Assembly: GCF_022828375.1 (NCBI RefSeq)
Contig: NZ_JAJQJX010000002.1
Coordinates: forward strand, 124,001-188,000
Direction: 5' to 3'
Length of the DNA stretch: 64,000 nt
Source: Candidatus Nanosynbacter sp. TM7-053
GTDB lineage: Bacteria; Patescibacteriota; Saccharimonadia; Saccharimonadales; Saccharimonadaceae
This document shows positions 12,053 to 19,673 of the stretch, in pieces. The notes beneath the pieces are model-generated. The model saw only the letters and a list, made by a program, of their open reading frames with translations, did not search any database and had not been told where the DNA came from. Positions within the stretch are counted from its first letter, which is position 1. Each line of letters starts with the position of its first letter. A program made the translations under genes and the position numbers.

Positions 12053-12053
12053 T
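12024..12053 (+). promoter_or_regulatory. putative promoter for the small RNA after the KH gene
   Basis: TTGCAG (12024-12029), an 18-nt spacer and TATAAT (12048-12053), inside the last codons of the KH gene. The predicted start is near 12060. Confidence 0.45.
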
Positions 12054-12059
12054 TAAAAC

Positions 12060-12165
12060 CAGTTCAAGCACAGACATTATGCGAGAACAGCTCTATGCGA
12101 GACAATGGGTAACCATTGAGAGCCTTATTTGTGCTAAAAAACCGTCCTTACTGGGACGGTTTTTT
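12060..12165 (+). ncRNA. candidate small structured RNA ending in an intrinsic terminator
   Basis: AGCACA (12067-12072) pairs with TGTGCT (12130-12135). Inside, GCTCT (12090-12094) pairs with AGAGC (12119-12123), then CAATGG pairs with CCATTG around a GTAA tetraloop (12103-12118). The 9-mer TATGCGAGA occurs twice (12078-12086 and 12094-12102), the second copy filling a bulge. A terminator hairpin follows at once. It has its own possible promoter, or it may be a structured 3' UTR of the KH gene. I do not recognise a known RNA class. Confidence 0.5.
12136..12165 (+). terminator. intrinsic terminator
   Basis: A-run then ACCGTCC (12141-12147), short loop, GGGACGGT and six T. The stem is 7 bp of GC-rich pairs plus A-T extension. 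Confidence 0.9.
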
Positions 12166-12201
12166 GGTGGGGAATAATTTCTATAAAAAGACATGAAAAT
12201 A

Positions 12202-12261
12202 GCCCGCCAAGAGCTTCGGCCGAGGCTTAAGCCTCAAGGCGAGCTATTCTCATTGGCGGGC
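12202..12261 (-). terminator. 3' hairpin of the 12.3 kb cassette
   Basis: GCCCGCCAA (12202-12210) pairs with TTGGCGGGC (12253-12261), extended by GAG/CTC. It encloses the 14-base perfect palindrome GAGGCTTAAGCCTC (12222-12235). On the minus strand it is followed by T-rich DNA, so it should end the cassette transcript. Confidence 0.65.
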
Positions 12262-12269
12262 GTTAAGCC

Positions 12270-12836
12270 CTAGTTGCGGGAGCGAATGCTCCACGCAGGA
12301 CGCACATTGTCCCAGAGTTCGTGGGAGCTATTTTCGATCCTCTGAGGAAGGTGTCTCTGACACTCCTCGGTGTCATAAATCCTCCGCAGACAGACCTCAG
12401 GGGAGGCGTGCTTAAGAAAGACGTTCGTAAGCTCGCTTCCGACGACTTCATTGAGGAAGTCGTACAGATAAATTTCGGGATGACCTTCCCAAGAGATCTC
12501 CCCAAATTGCTGGTCGAGCTGGACAGACTCTTTGTCCCTCTTGTCGAAATCACACCATTCGGTGCCGTCGTAGACGGTGATGGTGCAGTTATCGTACAGA
12601 GAATTAAGAGTCACTCCATAGCCATCGTCCGCCCACCAAATAGCGCTGACCTCGGATCCTAGGAGGATCTCGAATGCCGCTTCCTCCGACTGTTCGTCGG
12701 AGGCGTTTGGCTCCATAGAGACCAAGGCGGTGATAGTGATGGATACATGCCCGTCGGGTGCTTCCTCCACGACAGAGTAAGCTAGCAGTCCGCATTCCGC
12801 GAGCGTCATTTCCCATGATTCAGCGTCCTTGTGCAT
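12270..12836 (-). CDS. unrecognised acidic soluble protein (cassette A)
   Basis: 188 residues, acidic and rich in Glu, Asp and Trp, with no membrane segment or signal peptide. Segments such as VSAIWWADDGYGVTLNSL and CTITVYDGTEWCDFD look like beta-rich immunity- or SMI1-like folds, but I recognise no family. I chose ATG 12836 because AGGAAGGAA lies 6 nt before it; two earlier in-frame starts lack a ribosome site. Codons end in G or C much more often than in neighbours. It stands alone on the minus strand between plus-strand operons, with its own promoter and terminator. Confidence 0.7.
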   Translation of the reverse strand: MHKDAESWEMTLAECGLLAYSVVEEAPDGHVSITITALVSMEPNASDEQSEEAAFEILLGSEVSAIWWADDGYGVTLNSLYDNCTITVYDGTEWCDFDKRDKESVQLDQQFGEISWEGHPEIYLYDFLNEVVGSELTNVFLKHASPEVCLRRIYDTEECQRHLPQRIENSSHELWDNVRPAWSIRSRN

Positions 12837-12862
12837 GACAATTCCTTCCTGCATAGGGGCTA

Positions 12863-12884
12863 CCTTCACTCGGTTGAGTAAAAG
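12863..12884 (-). other. 5'-terminal mRNA stem-loop of cassette A
   Basis: On the minus strand CTTTTACTC pairs with GAGTGAAGG around AACC (9 bp including two G-U). It begins within a few nt of the predicted transcription start. Confidence 0.5.
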
Positions 12885-12890
12885 CTGATA

Positions 12891-12919
12891 TATATATCAT
12901 ACCTGGACAAAAAAGTCAA
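12891..12919 (-). promoter_or_regulatory. cassette A promoter
   Basis: Minus strand: TTGACT (12914-12919), 17 nt, TATATA (12891-12896), then TATCAGCTTTT. The -35 of the divergent trmD promoter lies in its spacer, and its own -35 lies in the trmD spacer. Confidence 0.8.
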
Positions 12920-12932
12920 CACTTGCTACACT
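12904..12932 (+). promoter_or_regulatory. trmD promoter
   Basis: TGGACA (12904-12909), 17 nt, TACACT (12927-12932), ending 7 nt before the trmD ATG. It is interleaved with the divergent cassette A promoter. Confidence 0.7.
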
Positions 12933-12939
12933 GTAACAG

Positions 12940-13608
12940 ATGAGAAAGTTTCAAGTAATTACGCTTTTCCCAGAAATGACAACGGGAGTTTTTAATAATT
13001 CCATGATGTGGAAGGCGCAGAAAGACGGTATCGTGGAGCTTACGACGGTGAATCTGCGGGAGTTTGGTTTGGGTCCTCGTCGTCAGGTTGATGATACTCC
13101 TTATGGCGGCGGCGATGGGATGCTTCTTATGATTGAGCCGTTATGGAAAGCGGTAGAATTTGCGAAATCTCAAGATGAAACAGCGAAGGTGGTGTTAATG
13201 AGTCCGCGAGGGCAACGCTGGAAGCAGGCTAAAGCTCAGGAAGAAGCCGATGATGACAGGGGTGTGATATTTATTTGTGGGCGATACGAGGGTGTTGATG
13301 AGCGAATTTTAGAACTAGTTGATGAGCAATGGAGTATTGGCGATTTTGTGCTGACGGGCGGAGAGCTGGCGGCAATGATGATGATTGATTCTATTGTTAG
13401 GTTGATTCCTGGAGTTTTGGGCGGCGAAAAGTCTGCGGAAATTGAAAGTTTTTCAGATGGAGAAACGTTGGAATTTCCACAGTATACACGACCTGAGGAG
13501 TTTAAAGGTTTACGCGTGCCGGATGTTTTATTGAGCGGACACCACGGAAAAATTGCTGAGTGGCGCGCTGAACAATCGCGGATATTGACCAATAAAAATA
13601 CCCCATAG
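12940..13608 (+). CDS. trmD: tRNA (guanine-37-N1)-methyltransferase TrmD
   Basis: SPOUT-fold SAM-dependent enzyme that methylates G37 next to the anticodon and prevents frameshifting. The trefoil-knot motifs are visible: FICGRYEGVDERI (near residue 110) and IGDFVLTGGELAAMMMID (near 135), plus DDTPYGGGDGMLL near residue 47. 222 residues is slightly short but complete. The mRNA is predicted leaderless. Its stop codon lies within the loop of a terminator. Confidence 0.96.
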   Translation: MRKFQVITLFPEMTTGVFNNSMMWKAQKDGIVELTTVNLREFGLGPRRQVDDTPYGGGDGMLLMIEPLWKAVEFAKSQDETAKVVLMSPRGQRWKQAKAQEEADDDRGVIFICGRYEGVDERILELVDEQWSIGDFVLTGGELAAMMMIDSIVRLIPGVLGGEKSAEIESFSDGETLEFPQYTRPEEFKGLRVPDVLLSGHHGKIAEWRAEQSRILTNKNTP

Positions 13609-13622
13609 AGACGGGGTATTTT
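13595..13622 (+). terminator. trmD terminator
   Basis: AAAATACCCC (13595-13604) pairs perfectly with GGGGTATTTT (13613-13622). The hairpin overlaps the trmD stop codon. Confidence 0.85.
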
Positions 13623-13786
13623 AAGTTGTGGTGGATTTGTCGTAGAGCGAAAGATACGATTTTGTGGTGTTTATTTTTGTAACGTTCGCTGATTTAACTT
13701 TATGACGTTTTTATAAAAAGTGCAAGTGCTTTCGTAAAAAATACAACAAGCTTGAGCTTTTTTGATACGCAAGCTATACTGAAATT

Positions 13787-14206
13787 ATGTCTAGAAAAGT
13801 GAATAAAATTGTTAAATTGATTACAGGACTATTAATAATGGCGCCATTATTATGTCAATTATTTACGTTTGAGAAGTTTTCTGCGGTCCTTACTTCTGCG
13901 GGAATTACGCCATATTTAAGTCTTCCGATTGCGATAATATTGGTGGTTGTTGAGCTAACGTCGTTGCCGTTTTTAATTGATATGAATATGCCAAAAAGAA
14001 TTACTCTGATGAGCAGAACGGCTGGTTTTTTGAGTTTGGGGATTATGACGGCAATTGGTTTTTTGGCGTTTGCGAATGGGCATGCGGCGGTGATATTTGG
14101 TGCAACGATAAAGAATGTGAATAGTGTGGCTGCGATTTTTCTGGTATTCGTGATGTGGGCTTTGCTGATTTGTGCAAATTTATCGACGAAAAAAACAGCC
14201 AAATAA
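13787..14206 (+). CDS. small four-helix membrane protein
   Basis: 139 residues with four hydrophobic segments (about 8-25, 40-62, 70-98 and 108-132), a layout reminiscent of DoxX-like proteins, though no signature residue confirms this. TTGAGC (13752-13757), 17 nt and TATACT (13775-13780) end 6 nt before the ATG, so the mRNA should be leaderless. The 180 nt before it show only this promoter and a weak AGCGAA/TTCGCT inverted repeat. Confidence 0.65.
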   Translation: MSRKVNKIVKLITGLLIMAPLLCQLFTFEKFSAVLTSAGITPYLSLPIAIILVVVELTSLPFLIDMNMPKRITLMSRTAGFLSLGIMTAIGFLAFANGHAAVIFGATIKNVNSVAAIFLVFVMWALLICANLSTKKTAK

Positions 14207-14227
14207 TTGGCTGCTAAATTTCAAACT

Positions 14228-14302
14228 TGGCTGGGATGGAGGGATTCGAACCCCCGAATGGCGGGACCAGAACCCGCTGCCTTACCACTTGGCGACATCC
14301 CA
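14228..14302 (-). tRNA. tRNA-Gln (anticodon CTG)
   Basis: 75 nt including an encoded CCA. The acceptor stem TGGGATG pairs with CATCCCA. The D arm contains AAGTGGTAAGGC. The anticodon stem GCGGG/CCCGC closes the loop TTCTGGT with anticodon CTG, and the T loop is GTTCGAATC. It reads CAG. The GatCAB genes in this window would convert Glu-tRNA(Gln) to Gln-tRNA(Gln) if GlnRS is absent. Confidence 0.95.
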
Positions 14303-14381
14303 ACGGCAAACATAATTGTACTATAGAAAAATGATTTCCGCAAGCGTTTACTGGCCAGCGTTGACGCGATATACTGGTAGT

Positions 14382-14864
14382 ATGGATTTGCAATGGATTG
14401 TGAAATTAATTGCTGACGGGCTAGTGGTGCCAGTCGTGCTAATTGGTGCGTACGCGCTGATAAAATTGGTTCCAAATAAAGAGAAGTATCAAGTTTATAG
14501 TCAGGTGTTGATGGCTGGTTTGACGGCTTACGTGGCGGCAAAAATTATCGGGTCAATTTACCAGCCAGATCAGATGCGCCCGTTCGAGATTCTGGGCGTA
14601 TCTGCCGGTGCGTCATTCCTTAATAATCCGGGTTTTCCGTCTGATCACGCTCTATTTACAATGGCGATTACTTTGGCGGTATTTTTCGGAGCAAAGAGTT
14701 GGCGACTGGCTGTTGTTTGTCTAGTTATGACAATCTTAATATGTGTCGGTCGGGTTATTGCATTGGTACATACGCCACTTGACGTTATTGGTGGATTATT
14801 GATTGCCTGCGTAGGGATTATTTGGTATAAACCGATGGACCTCTTGAAAAAGCATAATATTTAA
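14382..14864 (+). CDS. PAP2-family membrane phosphatase
   Basis: 160 residues, several membrane helices. The three PAP2 motifs are visible: K...RP in KIIGSIYQPDQMRPF, PSDH (a PSGH variant) near residue 85, and R-x5-H-x3-D in RVIALVHTPLD near residue 132. It probably dephosphorylates undecaprenyl pyrophosphate or a related lipid in envelope synthesis. I moved the start to ATG 14382 because TTTACT (14347-14352), 17 nt and TATACT (14370-14375) end 6 nt before it. Confidence 0.85.
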   Translation: MDLQWIVKLIADGLVVPVVLIGAYALIKLVPNKEKYQVYSQVLMAGLTAYVAAKIIGSIYQPDQMRPFEILGVSAGASFLNNPGFPSDHALFTMAITLAVFFGAKSWRLAVVCLVMTILICVGRVIALVHTPLDVIGGLLIACVGIIWYKPMDLLKKHNI

Positions 14865-14909
14865 GCATATACATTTGCAATATTGACAAGTTTACGTTAC
14901 AATTTACGT

Positions 14910-15404
14910 ATGAAATTATTGTCAGCTATTTTCCGTGAAGAAATATCAGATTACACATATCCATTTTCAAGGCGAGTTTTCTTGAGGATTTTGGCGATTT
15001 TAGTTGCTAGCGGCGTGGCTATATGGTTGCTGGCGCTTGCGTTTGATAAATTTATGATCACTCCTGTATTTTGCGCGAACGCTGAGCATATTTCTATTTG
15101 CGCAAACAGCACAAGCATAGCATCTTACGTTGCGTTAGTTCTGGCGGGAATTATGCTAGTTCCAGTGTTGGCGGTATTTGGTATCAAGCGACCTCTGTTG
15201 GTAGTAATCGCGGCAACTGTGTCATTGTGGGGCGCTACATTATGGGCTGGCGGATCTTGGATTTTGTCATTACTATGGGTAGTTTTAGCGACAGTTTTGG
15301 TATATTTGTCGTTAATCTGGTTGAACAGAATTCGTGGCAATGGCGCAGCAATTTTATTTATGACTTTATTCGCAATCTTAGCACGAGTTGTCTTGGCGCT
15401 ATAA
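14910..15404 (+). CDS. membrane protein, unknown
   Basis: 164 residues with four hydrophobic segments and two cysteines in the first extracytoplasmic loop (CANAEHISIC), which could form a disulfide. The start at 14910 follows TTGCAA (14875-14880) and TACAAT (14898-14903), 6 nt before the ATG. Family not recognised. Confidence 0.65.
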   Translation: MKLLSAIFREEISDYTYPFSRRVFLRILAILVASGVAIWLLALAFDKFMITPVFCANAEHISICANSTSIASYVALVLAGIMLVPVLAVFGIKRPLLVVIAATVSLWGATLWAGGSWILSLLWVVLATVLVYLSLIWLNRIRGNGAAILFMTLFAILARVVLAL

Positions 15405-15422
15405 TCACTGTACACTAAGTGT

Positions 15423-16493
15423 ATGGAAATCATTATCATTATTCTCTTAATTGTTATTACTATTGGTTTGGGTGTGACATTATTTGTCTTGCAATCAAAA
15501 ATCAGCGAGCTAAAAAATCAATCATCGGTCGAGCTAATTAAAACCGATGTCGTGGAATTAGGTCGAACTATTGCGAAACTGAATGAATCCGTTAGCGATA
15601 AGTTGGAGCGAAGCAACGCGCAAGTTCAGACTTCCGTACAGAAACAATTGTCAGAAAGCGCAAAGTTGGTGGCTGACGTGACACAGCGATTGGCAAAATT
15701 GGATGAGACCAATAAGCGTGTGGTCGATGTGGCGACCGACCTGAAAACCTTGCAAAACGTGTTACAAAATCCAAAGCAGCGTGGCGTTTTTGGGGAGTTT
15801 TATCTGGAGAGCGTGTTGGATAACGTTTTGCCAGCCAAGCAGTATCAAATGCAATATCGCTTCAAGGACGGTGAAATTGTTGACGCGGTTATTTTTCTGG
15901 ACAAGGGTCAAATATTGCCGGTGGATAGTAAGTTTTCTTTGGAGAATTACAATCGCATGATTAACGCCGAGACAAAATCTGAGCGTGAAATGTGGCTAAA
16001 TAAGGTGAAGGCTGACCTTAAGGGGCGAATCGACGAAACTAGTAAATACATTCGTCCGCGTGAAAACACTATGGACTTTGCTTTTATGTTTATTCCTAGC
16101 GAATCTTTGTATTACGATCTTCTGATTAACAATGTTGGTCAGGGCGGTTCGAGTCGCGATCTGATTGAATACGCGTTCCGGGACAAGCGGGTTATTATTG
16201 TGAGTCCGACTAGTTTTCTCGCGTACCTGCAGACCGTTCTTCAGGGGCTTCGTAGTTTGCAGATTGAAGAGCAGGCTAAAGATATTCAAGTTCGAGTTGG
16301 TCAATTGGGCGTTCATATTAAAAAGTTTGACGAGTTGATGACGAAAATGGGCAAGAGCCTTAGTACGACCGTTGGTCATTACAACAATACGTACAAGGAA
16401 TTGGGGAAGATCGATAAGGATGTCGTGCGAATTTCTGGTGGCGATAACCAAGCGCAGCCGGAGCTGATTGATCGGCCGACTCAGGAAGATTGA
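15423..16493 (+). CDS. rmuC: RmuC-family protein
   Basis: 356 residues. An N-terminal membrane helix (2-22) is followed by a long coiled coil (25-115) and the RmuC nuclease-like core, with GVFGEFYLESVLDN, LPVDSKFSLENY and VIIVSPTSFLAYLQTV. RmuC proteins limit DNA rearrangement and are related to restriction-type nuclease folds. TACACT (15411-15416), with TTGTCT upstream, ends 6 nt before the ATG. Confidence 0.9.
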   Translation: MEIIIIILLIVITIGLGVTLFVLQSKISELKNQSSVELIKTDVVELGRTIAKLNESVSDKLERSNAQVQTSVQKQLSESAKLVADVTQRLAKLDETNKRVVDVATDLKTLQNVLQNPKQRGVFGEFYLESVLDNVLPAKQYQMQYRFKDGEIVDAVIFLDKGQILPVDSKFSLENYNRMINAETKSEREMWLNKVKADLKGRIDETSKYIRPRENTMDFAFMFIPSESLYYDLLINNVGQGGSSRDLIEYAFRDKRVIIVSPTSFLAYLQTVLQGLRSLQIEEQAKDIQVRVGQLGVHIKKFDELMTKMGKSLSTTVGHYNNTYKELGKIDKDVVRISGGDNQAQPELIDRPTQED

Positions 16494-16498
16494 CATAA

Positions 16499-16529
16499 AA
16501 AATACCCCGCCGATTAAGCGGGATATTTT
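16499..16529. terminator. hairpin terminator between convergent genes
   Basis: CCCGC (16506-16510) / GCGGG (16518-16522) flanked by A-rich and T-rich arms. It can end both rmuC and the aquaporin gene. Confidence 0.75.
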
Positions 16530-16545
16530 ATTGTGAAGTTATAAT

Positions 16546-17481
16546 CTATTCTTCGTCTTTGTTTCGGTAATTGACGAGTAGAAATAGGTTGCCGCCTAAT
16601 GCTGCGCCGATTAGAGTAGCGGCAATTACTTCCAGGCTAAAGCGTGAATAGCTTTTTTCGCCTTCAGCTGGCAATACTCCGTTGCTGCGTAGTTGAGAGT
16701 CGGTTTTCTCTGTAACAGCCAAAGAAACTGCTGGGTTCAAAGTTGCGCCTGAGATGTAGATTTCGCGTGGGTAAGTGCGGCCGTTTTTCTCAGTTTGAGC
16801 AGTGCTTTGATCTTTTTGGATTTTTGCAATAGCAGTACTTTTAATGTACGAAGAGATTGAGCCAGATACGACAAGACCAATCATCAATGCCAGGCCAATT
16901 ACAAAAGCTTGACCAGCTGCTTTGATTTCTTTGCGCTGCAAAACTGCGGCGACGCCAAATACAAATACAGCGGTACCGACTAATTCCATCGCGAAGATAT
17001 TCCAAGAGAACGCAGTGAATTGGTCAAAGCTTAGGGCAAATCCGCCGTTTGTTAATGAGCCAACAAGTACGATAGCCGCCATTGCGCCGAGGAATTGAGC
17101 TCCCCAGTAAAATGGAACAAGTACGGTCTTTAGCTTACGCATTGTCCATAGACCAAACGTGACAGCTGGGTTTACGTGTGCGCCAGAAATGTTGCCGATA
17201 ATTGCAACGATAAACATCAACGCAAAACCGACATACATCGATGACAAAATGTCTGATGCGAATAATGCGGCAAGCGTCAAAATGAACGTGCCGATAACTT
17301 CCGCGATAACGATGTTAATTAAGTTGTTTGGTAATTTAGAATCTAGTTCGACACGCTTGCTTTTAGCGGTAGATTCAGTAACGACGCGCTTGACGGTCGT
17401 TTTGGTTTCAGTCTTAGCAGCAGTGGTTTTCTTTTCTGCGGCTTTAACTGGGGCTTTCTTTGAAGTTTTCTTCGTAGCCAT
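16546..17481 (-). CDS. aquaporin / glycerol facilitator (MIP family) with basic N-terminal tail
   Basis: Channel for water or small polyols. Two NPA boxes are present: SGAHVNPAVTFG near residue 100 and GATLNPAVSLAV near residue 245. Six membrane helices fit between and around them. The first 45 residues form an Ala/Lys/Thr-rich tail resembling histone H1, which ordinary aquaporins lack, and the last periplasmic loop before the second NPA is enlarged. 311 residues. A strong AAGGAGGG ribosome site precedes the ATG. Selectivity cannot be judged from the residues I can see. Confidence 0.9.
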   Translation of the reverse strand: MATKKTSKKAPVKAAEKKTTAAKTETKTTVKRVVTESTAKSKRVELDSKLPNNLINIVIAEVIGTFILTLAALFASDILSSMYVGFALMFIVAIIGNISGAHVNPAVTFGLWTMRKLKTVLVPFYWGAQFLGAMAAIVLVGSLTNGGFALSFDQFTAFSWNIFAMELVGTAVFVFGVAAVLQRKEIKAAGQAFVIGLALMIGLVVSGSISSYIKSTAIAKIQKDQSTAQTEKNGRTYPREIYISGATLNPAVSLAVTEKTDSQLRSNGVLPAEGEKSYSRFSLEVIAATLIGAALGGNLFLLVNYRNKDEE

Positions 17482-17538
17482 ATTCCCTCCTTAAAGTAAT
17501 ATCACGACTATTATAACATAATTTGCTATACTGTAGTT

Positions 17539-17775
17539 ATGGGATTATTTGTAAATCAGCAAGATCAGCGCAGTGAATTGCAAGAGCGAATTGCGGCGGA
17601 ATTAAGAGAGAAGGCGAAGGCTTCGAGTTTGCAAGAAAAGGCAACTATGGACGGCGTCGACGACATAAGATATTTGGAAGGTACGAAACAGACGACGACT
17701 TTGGCGTGGGCGTGGATTTTAATTGCTATTATGGCTGGTGCGGTGATTGTAATGTTTTTAATGCAAGGACGATAA
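17539..17775 (+). CDS. small tail-anchored membrane protein
   Basis: 78 residues: a charged, helical, Glu/Lys-rich N-terminal part and one C-terminal membrane helix (about 54-75). TATACT (17527-17532) ends 6 nt before the ATG. The pheS ATG follows 1 nt after its stop, so the two are co-transcribed. Unknown family. Confidence 0.65.
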   Translation: MGLFVNQQDQRSELQERIAAELREKAKASSLQEKATMDGVDDIRYLEGTKQTTTLAWAWILIAIMAGAVIVMFLMQGR

Positions 17776-17776
17776 A

Positions 17777-18820
17777 ATGGTTGACTTAGACGAATTGAGA
17801 AGAGAAATAGTTTTGGCGGTTTCGCAATCTAAATCCCCGCGTGAGTTTTTACGTGATCGACGACTTAGGGAATTGTATGATCAAATCAAGTCATTACCGC
17901 CAGTTGAGCGTGGTCCGTTTGGTAAGCAGATTAACGAGTTGAAGCAGGCGATTGAACAGGCTATTGATGTGCGACTGGAAGAGCTGGAAAAAGTTGACTT
18001 GAAACCGATTGACGTTACGGCGCCGATGGATGTGAATTCGCCCAAGCCTGAACTTTTGCCGAGCGAACAAGGCACGATTCATCCGCTGAGCGCTGAAATT
18101 GAGCGCATTTCTGAGATTTTTAATCGCATGGGATTTGTCACGGAAGAGTCTAGAGAAATTGACGATCAATTCCATATGTTCGAGAGCCTGAATTTTCCAA
18201 AAGGTCATCCAGCGCGCGACGATTACGATACGTTTATGGCCGAAGAAACTGATTCTAATGGCGATCGTTTGATTGCGCCGGCGCATACGTCGACTATGCA
18301 AAATCGTGTATTGACGAAATATCGCGACAATTTGGAAAAAGGCGAGGCTATTGCCGCTATCGTTCCTGATCGCGTTTTTCGTAACGAAGATTTGGACGCG
18401 CGCCACGAGCATACGTTTTATCAAGTCGAAGGTGTGTACGTTTCACGCCGAGTTAATGTTGGCAATTTGATTGCTACGTTGCAAGAGTTTTTGCAGGAAT
18501 ATTATGGCAAGAAACTTGACGTTCGCGTTAATCCATTTTACTTTCCGTTCACCGAGCCGAGCTTTGAGTTTGCATTAAGTTGTCCGTTTTGTGAAGGAAA
18601 AAATCCTGATTGTAAAGTCTGCTCTGGTGAGGGCTGGATTGAGCTATTGGGCTGCGGAATGATTCATCCGAATGTCCTTCGGGCGGCGCAAATTGACCCG
18701 AATGAATATACGGGGTTTGCTTTTGGCTGCGGAATCGACCGCTTGGTTATGATGAAATATGGAATCGAAGACGTCCGTCATTTTGAAAGTGGCAAGTTGG
18801 ACTTTTTGGAACAATTTTAG
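17777..18820 (+). CDS. pheS: phenylalanyl-tRNA synthetase alpha subunit
   Basis: Class II catalytic subunit, partner of PheT. It has an N-terminal coiled coil (1-90), motif 2-like segment FRNEDLDARHEHTFYQVEG and motif 3 FGCGIDRLVMMKYGI. A four-cysteine insert (CPFC...CKVC, near residues 274-284) probably binds zinc; such inserts occur in some bacterial PheS. 347 residues. pheT is not next to it but starts at 28560, with an accessory island between. Its last 30 bases recur at 19522-19551. Confidence 0.96.
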   Translation: MVDLDELRREIVLAVSQSKSPREFLRDRRLRELYDQIKSLPPVERGPFGKQINELKQAIEQAIDVRLEELEKVDLKPIDVTAPMDVNSPKPELLPSEQGTIHPLSAEIERISEIFNRMGFVTEESREIDDQFHMFESLNFPKGHPARDDYDTFMAEETDSNGDRLIAPAHTSTMQNRVLTKYRDNLEKGEAIAAIVPDRVFRNEDLDARHEHTFYQVEGVYVSRRVNVGNLIATLQEFLQEYYGKKLDVRVNPFYFPFTEPSFEFALSCPFCEGKNPDCKVCSGEGWIELLGCGMIHPNVLRAAQIDPNEYTGFAFGCGIDRLVMMKYGIEDVRHFESGKLDFLEQF

Positions 18821-18824
18821 CAAT

Positions 18825-19457
18825 ATGAAACTTCGACAGATTAAGGATTTTTTATGTAAGAATCGCCTTCAGGCGCTCTGTATTCTTAATGGTGTCGTTT
18901 TGGCTGCGGGCTTGGTTGTGGCGATGTTGCTTTCTGATGATACTCGGTGGACGAACTGGAGTTTGAGTAGATTGGGCGAAACCACCTCGAATCGTTTGTC
19001 TGCATTTTCGTTCAATTCGGGAGTGTTTTTATCTGGTTTGATTATGGCGACGATTGGGTTTTTTATGAATCGTGGTTATCTTAAACTTGGTCAAATTCGC
19101 TCTGCTCGAATATCTGGCTGGATACTTTCACTGTTTGCGATTTGTATGATGGGAGTGGCGCTTTGTCCGAACGATACGATACACGCGGCTCATTTTGTTT
19201 TCTCGCGCGGCATCGTGATATTGATGGTGCTTTTAATGTTTCTTTTACCGTCGAGTTTGAGCTATTTAACTCATCGTGAGCGAATCTCATCTTTCAGTTT
19301 TCCGATTTTTGCGGCAATTATAGCGGCGCAAGGTTACGCGATGGGCAAGTTTTGGTTTGTGATAGTAGAAGTTTTATTGGGGATTTTTGCGACGATGTGG
19401 CTAGTCCTGTTTTGTCGTCGAATGGAGCTTAAATTGTCCGACTTGAAAACTTCATAA
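18825..19457 (+). CDS. six-helix membrane protein, DUF998-like
   Basis: 210 residues with about six hydrophobic segments. The early segment NWSLSRLGETTSNR resembles the loop of DUF998-type membrane proteins, so I suggest that family with moderate confidence. ATG 18825 lies 4 nt after the pheS stop, so it is probably translated from the pheS transcript. Function unknown. Confidence 0.65.
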   Translation: MKLRQIKDFLCKNRLQALCILNGVVLAAGLVVAMLLSDDTRWTNWSLSRLGETTSNRLSAFSFNSGVFLSGLIMATIGFFMNRGYLKLGQIRSARISGWILSLFAICMMGVALCPNDTIHAAHFVFSRGIVILMVLLMFLLPSSLSYLTHRERISSFSFPIFAAIIAAQGYAMGKFWFVIVEVLLGIFATMWLVLFCRRMELKLSDLKTS

Positions 19458-19475
19458 AATGCTATAATTACTTCA

Positions 19476-19518
19476 AAAGGAGTAATTATGAATCACACAA
19501 TTTTTGACAACATCGTAT
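19476..19518 (+). repeat. 43-bp direct repeat, left copy (orphan start of the HIT gene)
   Basis: Matches 20995-21037 with one mismatch. It contains the ribosome site AAAGGAG and the first ten codons of the HIT gene (MNHTIFDNIV), then runs into a stop. TATAAT at 19463-19468 may be the original HIT promoter, now cut off from its gene. Confidence 0.9.
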
Positions 19519-19521
19519 AGC

Positions 19522-19551
19522 GGTAAGTTGGACTTTTTGGAACAGTTTTAA
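19522..19551 (+). repeat. orphan copy of the pheS 3' end
   Basis: Matches pheS bases 18791-18820 with three differences. All three are silent in the pheS frame (a Gly codon, a Gln codon and TAG versus TAA). The silent pattern points to a related pheS allele as the source. Confidence 0.85.
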
Positions 19552-19673
19552 GGAGCTATTACACACGATAATAGTAGTAGCTCAAAAACTTGTAATAAAA
19601 GAGGCAGTTCTGTGTGCCGATAGAGAATTTGTTGCAGCGAGAGAGATCGCTAAAAAAGATAGGAGGAGGTAAA

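Noticed and set aside
14221..14541. Minus-strand reading frame across the tRNA-Gln gene
   Set aside because: It overlaps the tRNA and the PAP2 gene and shows no family features.
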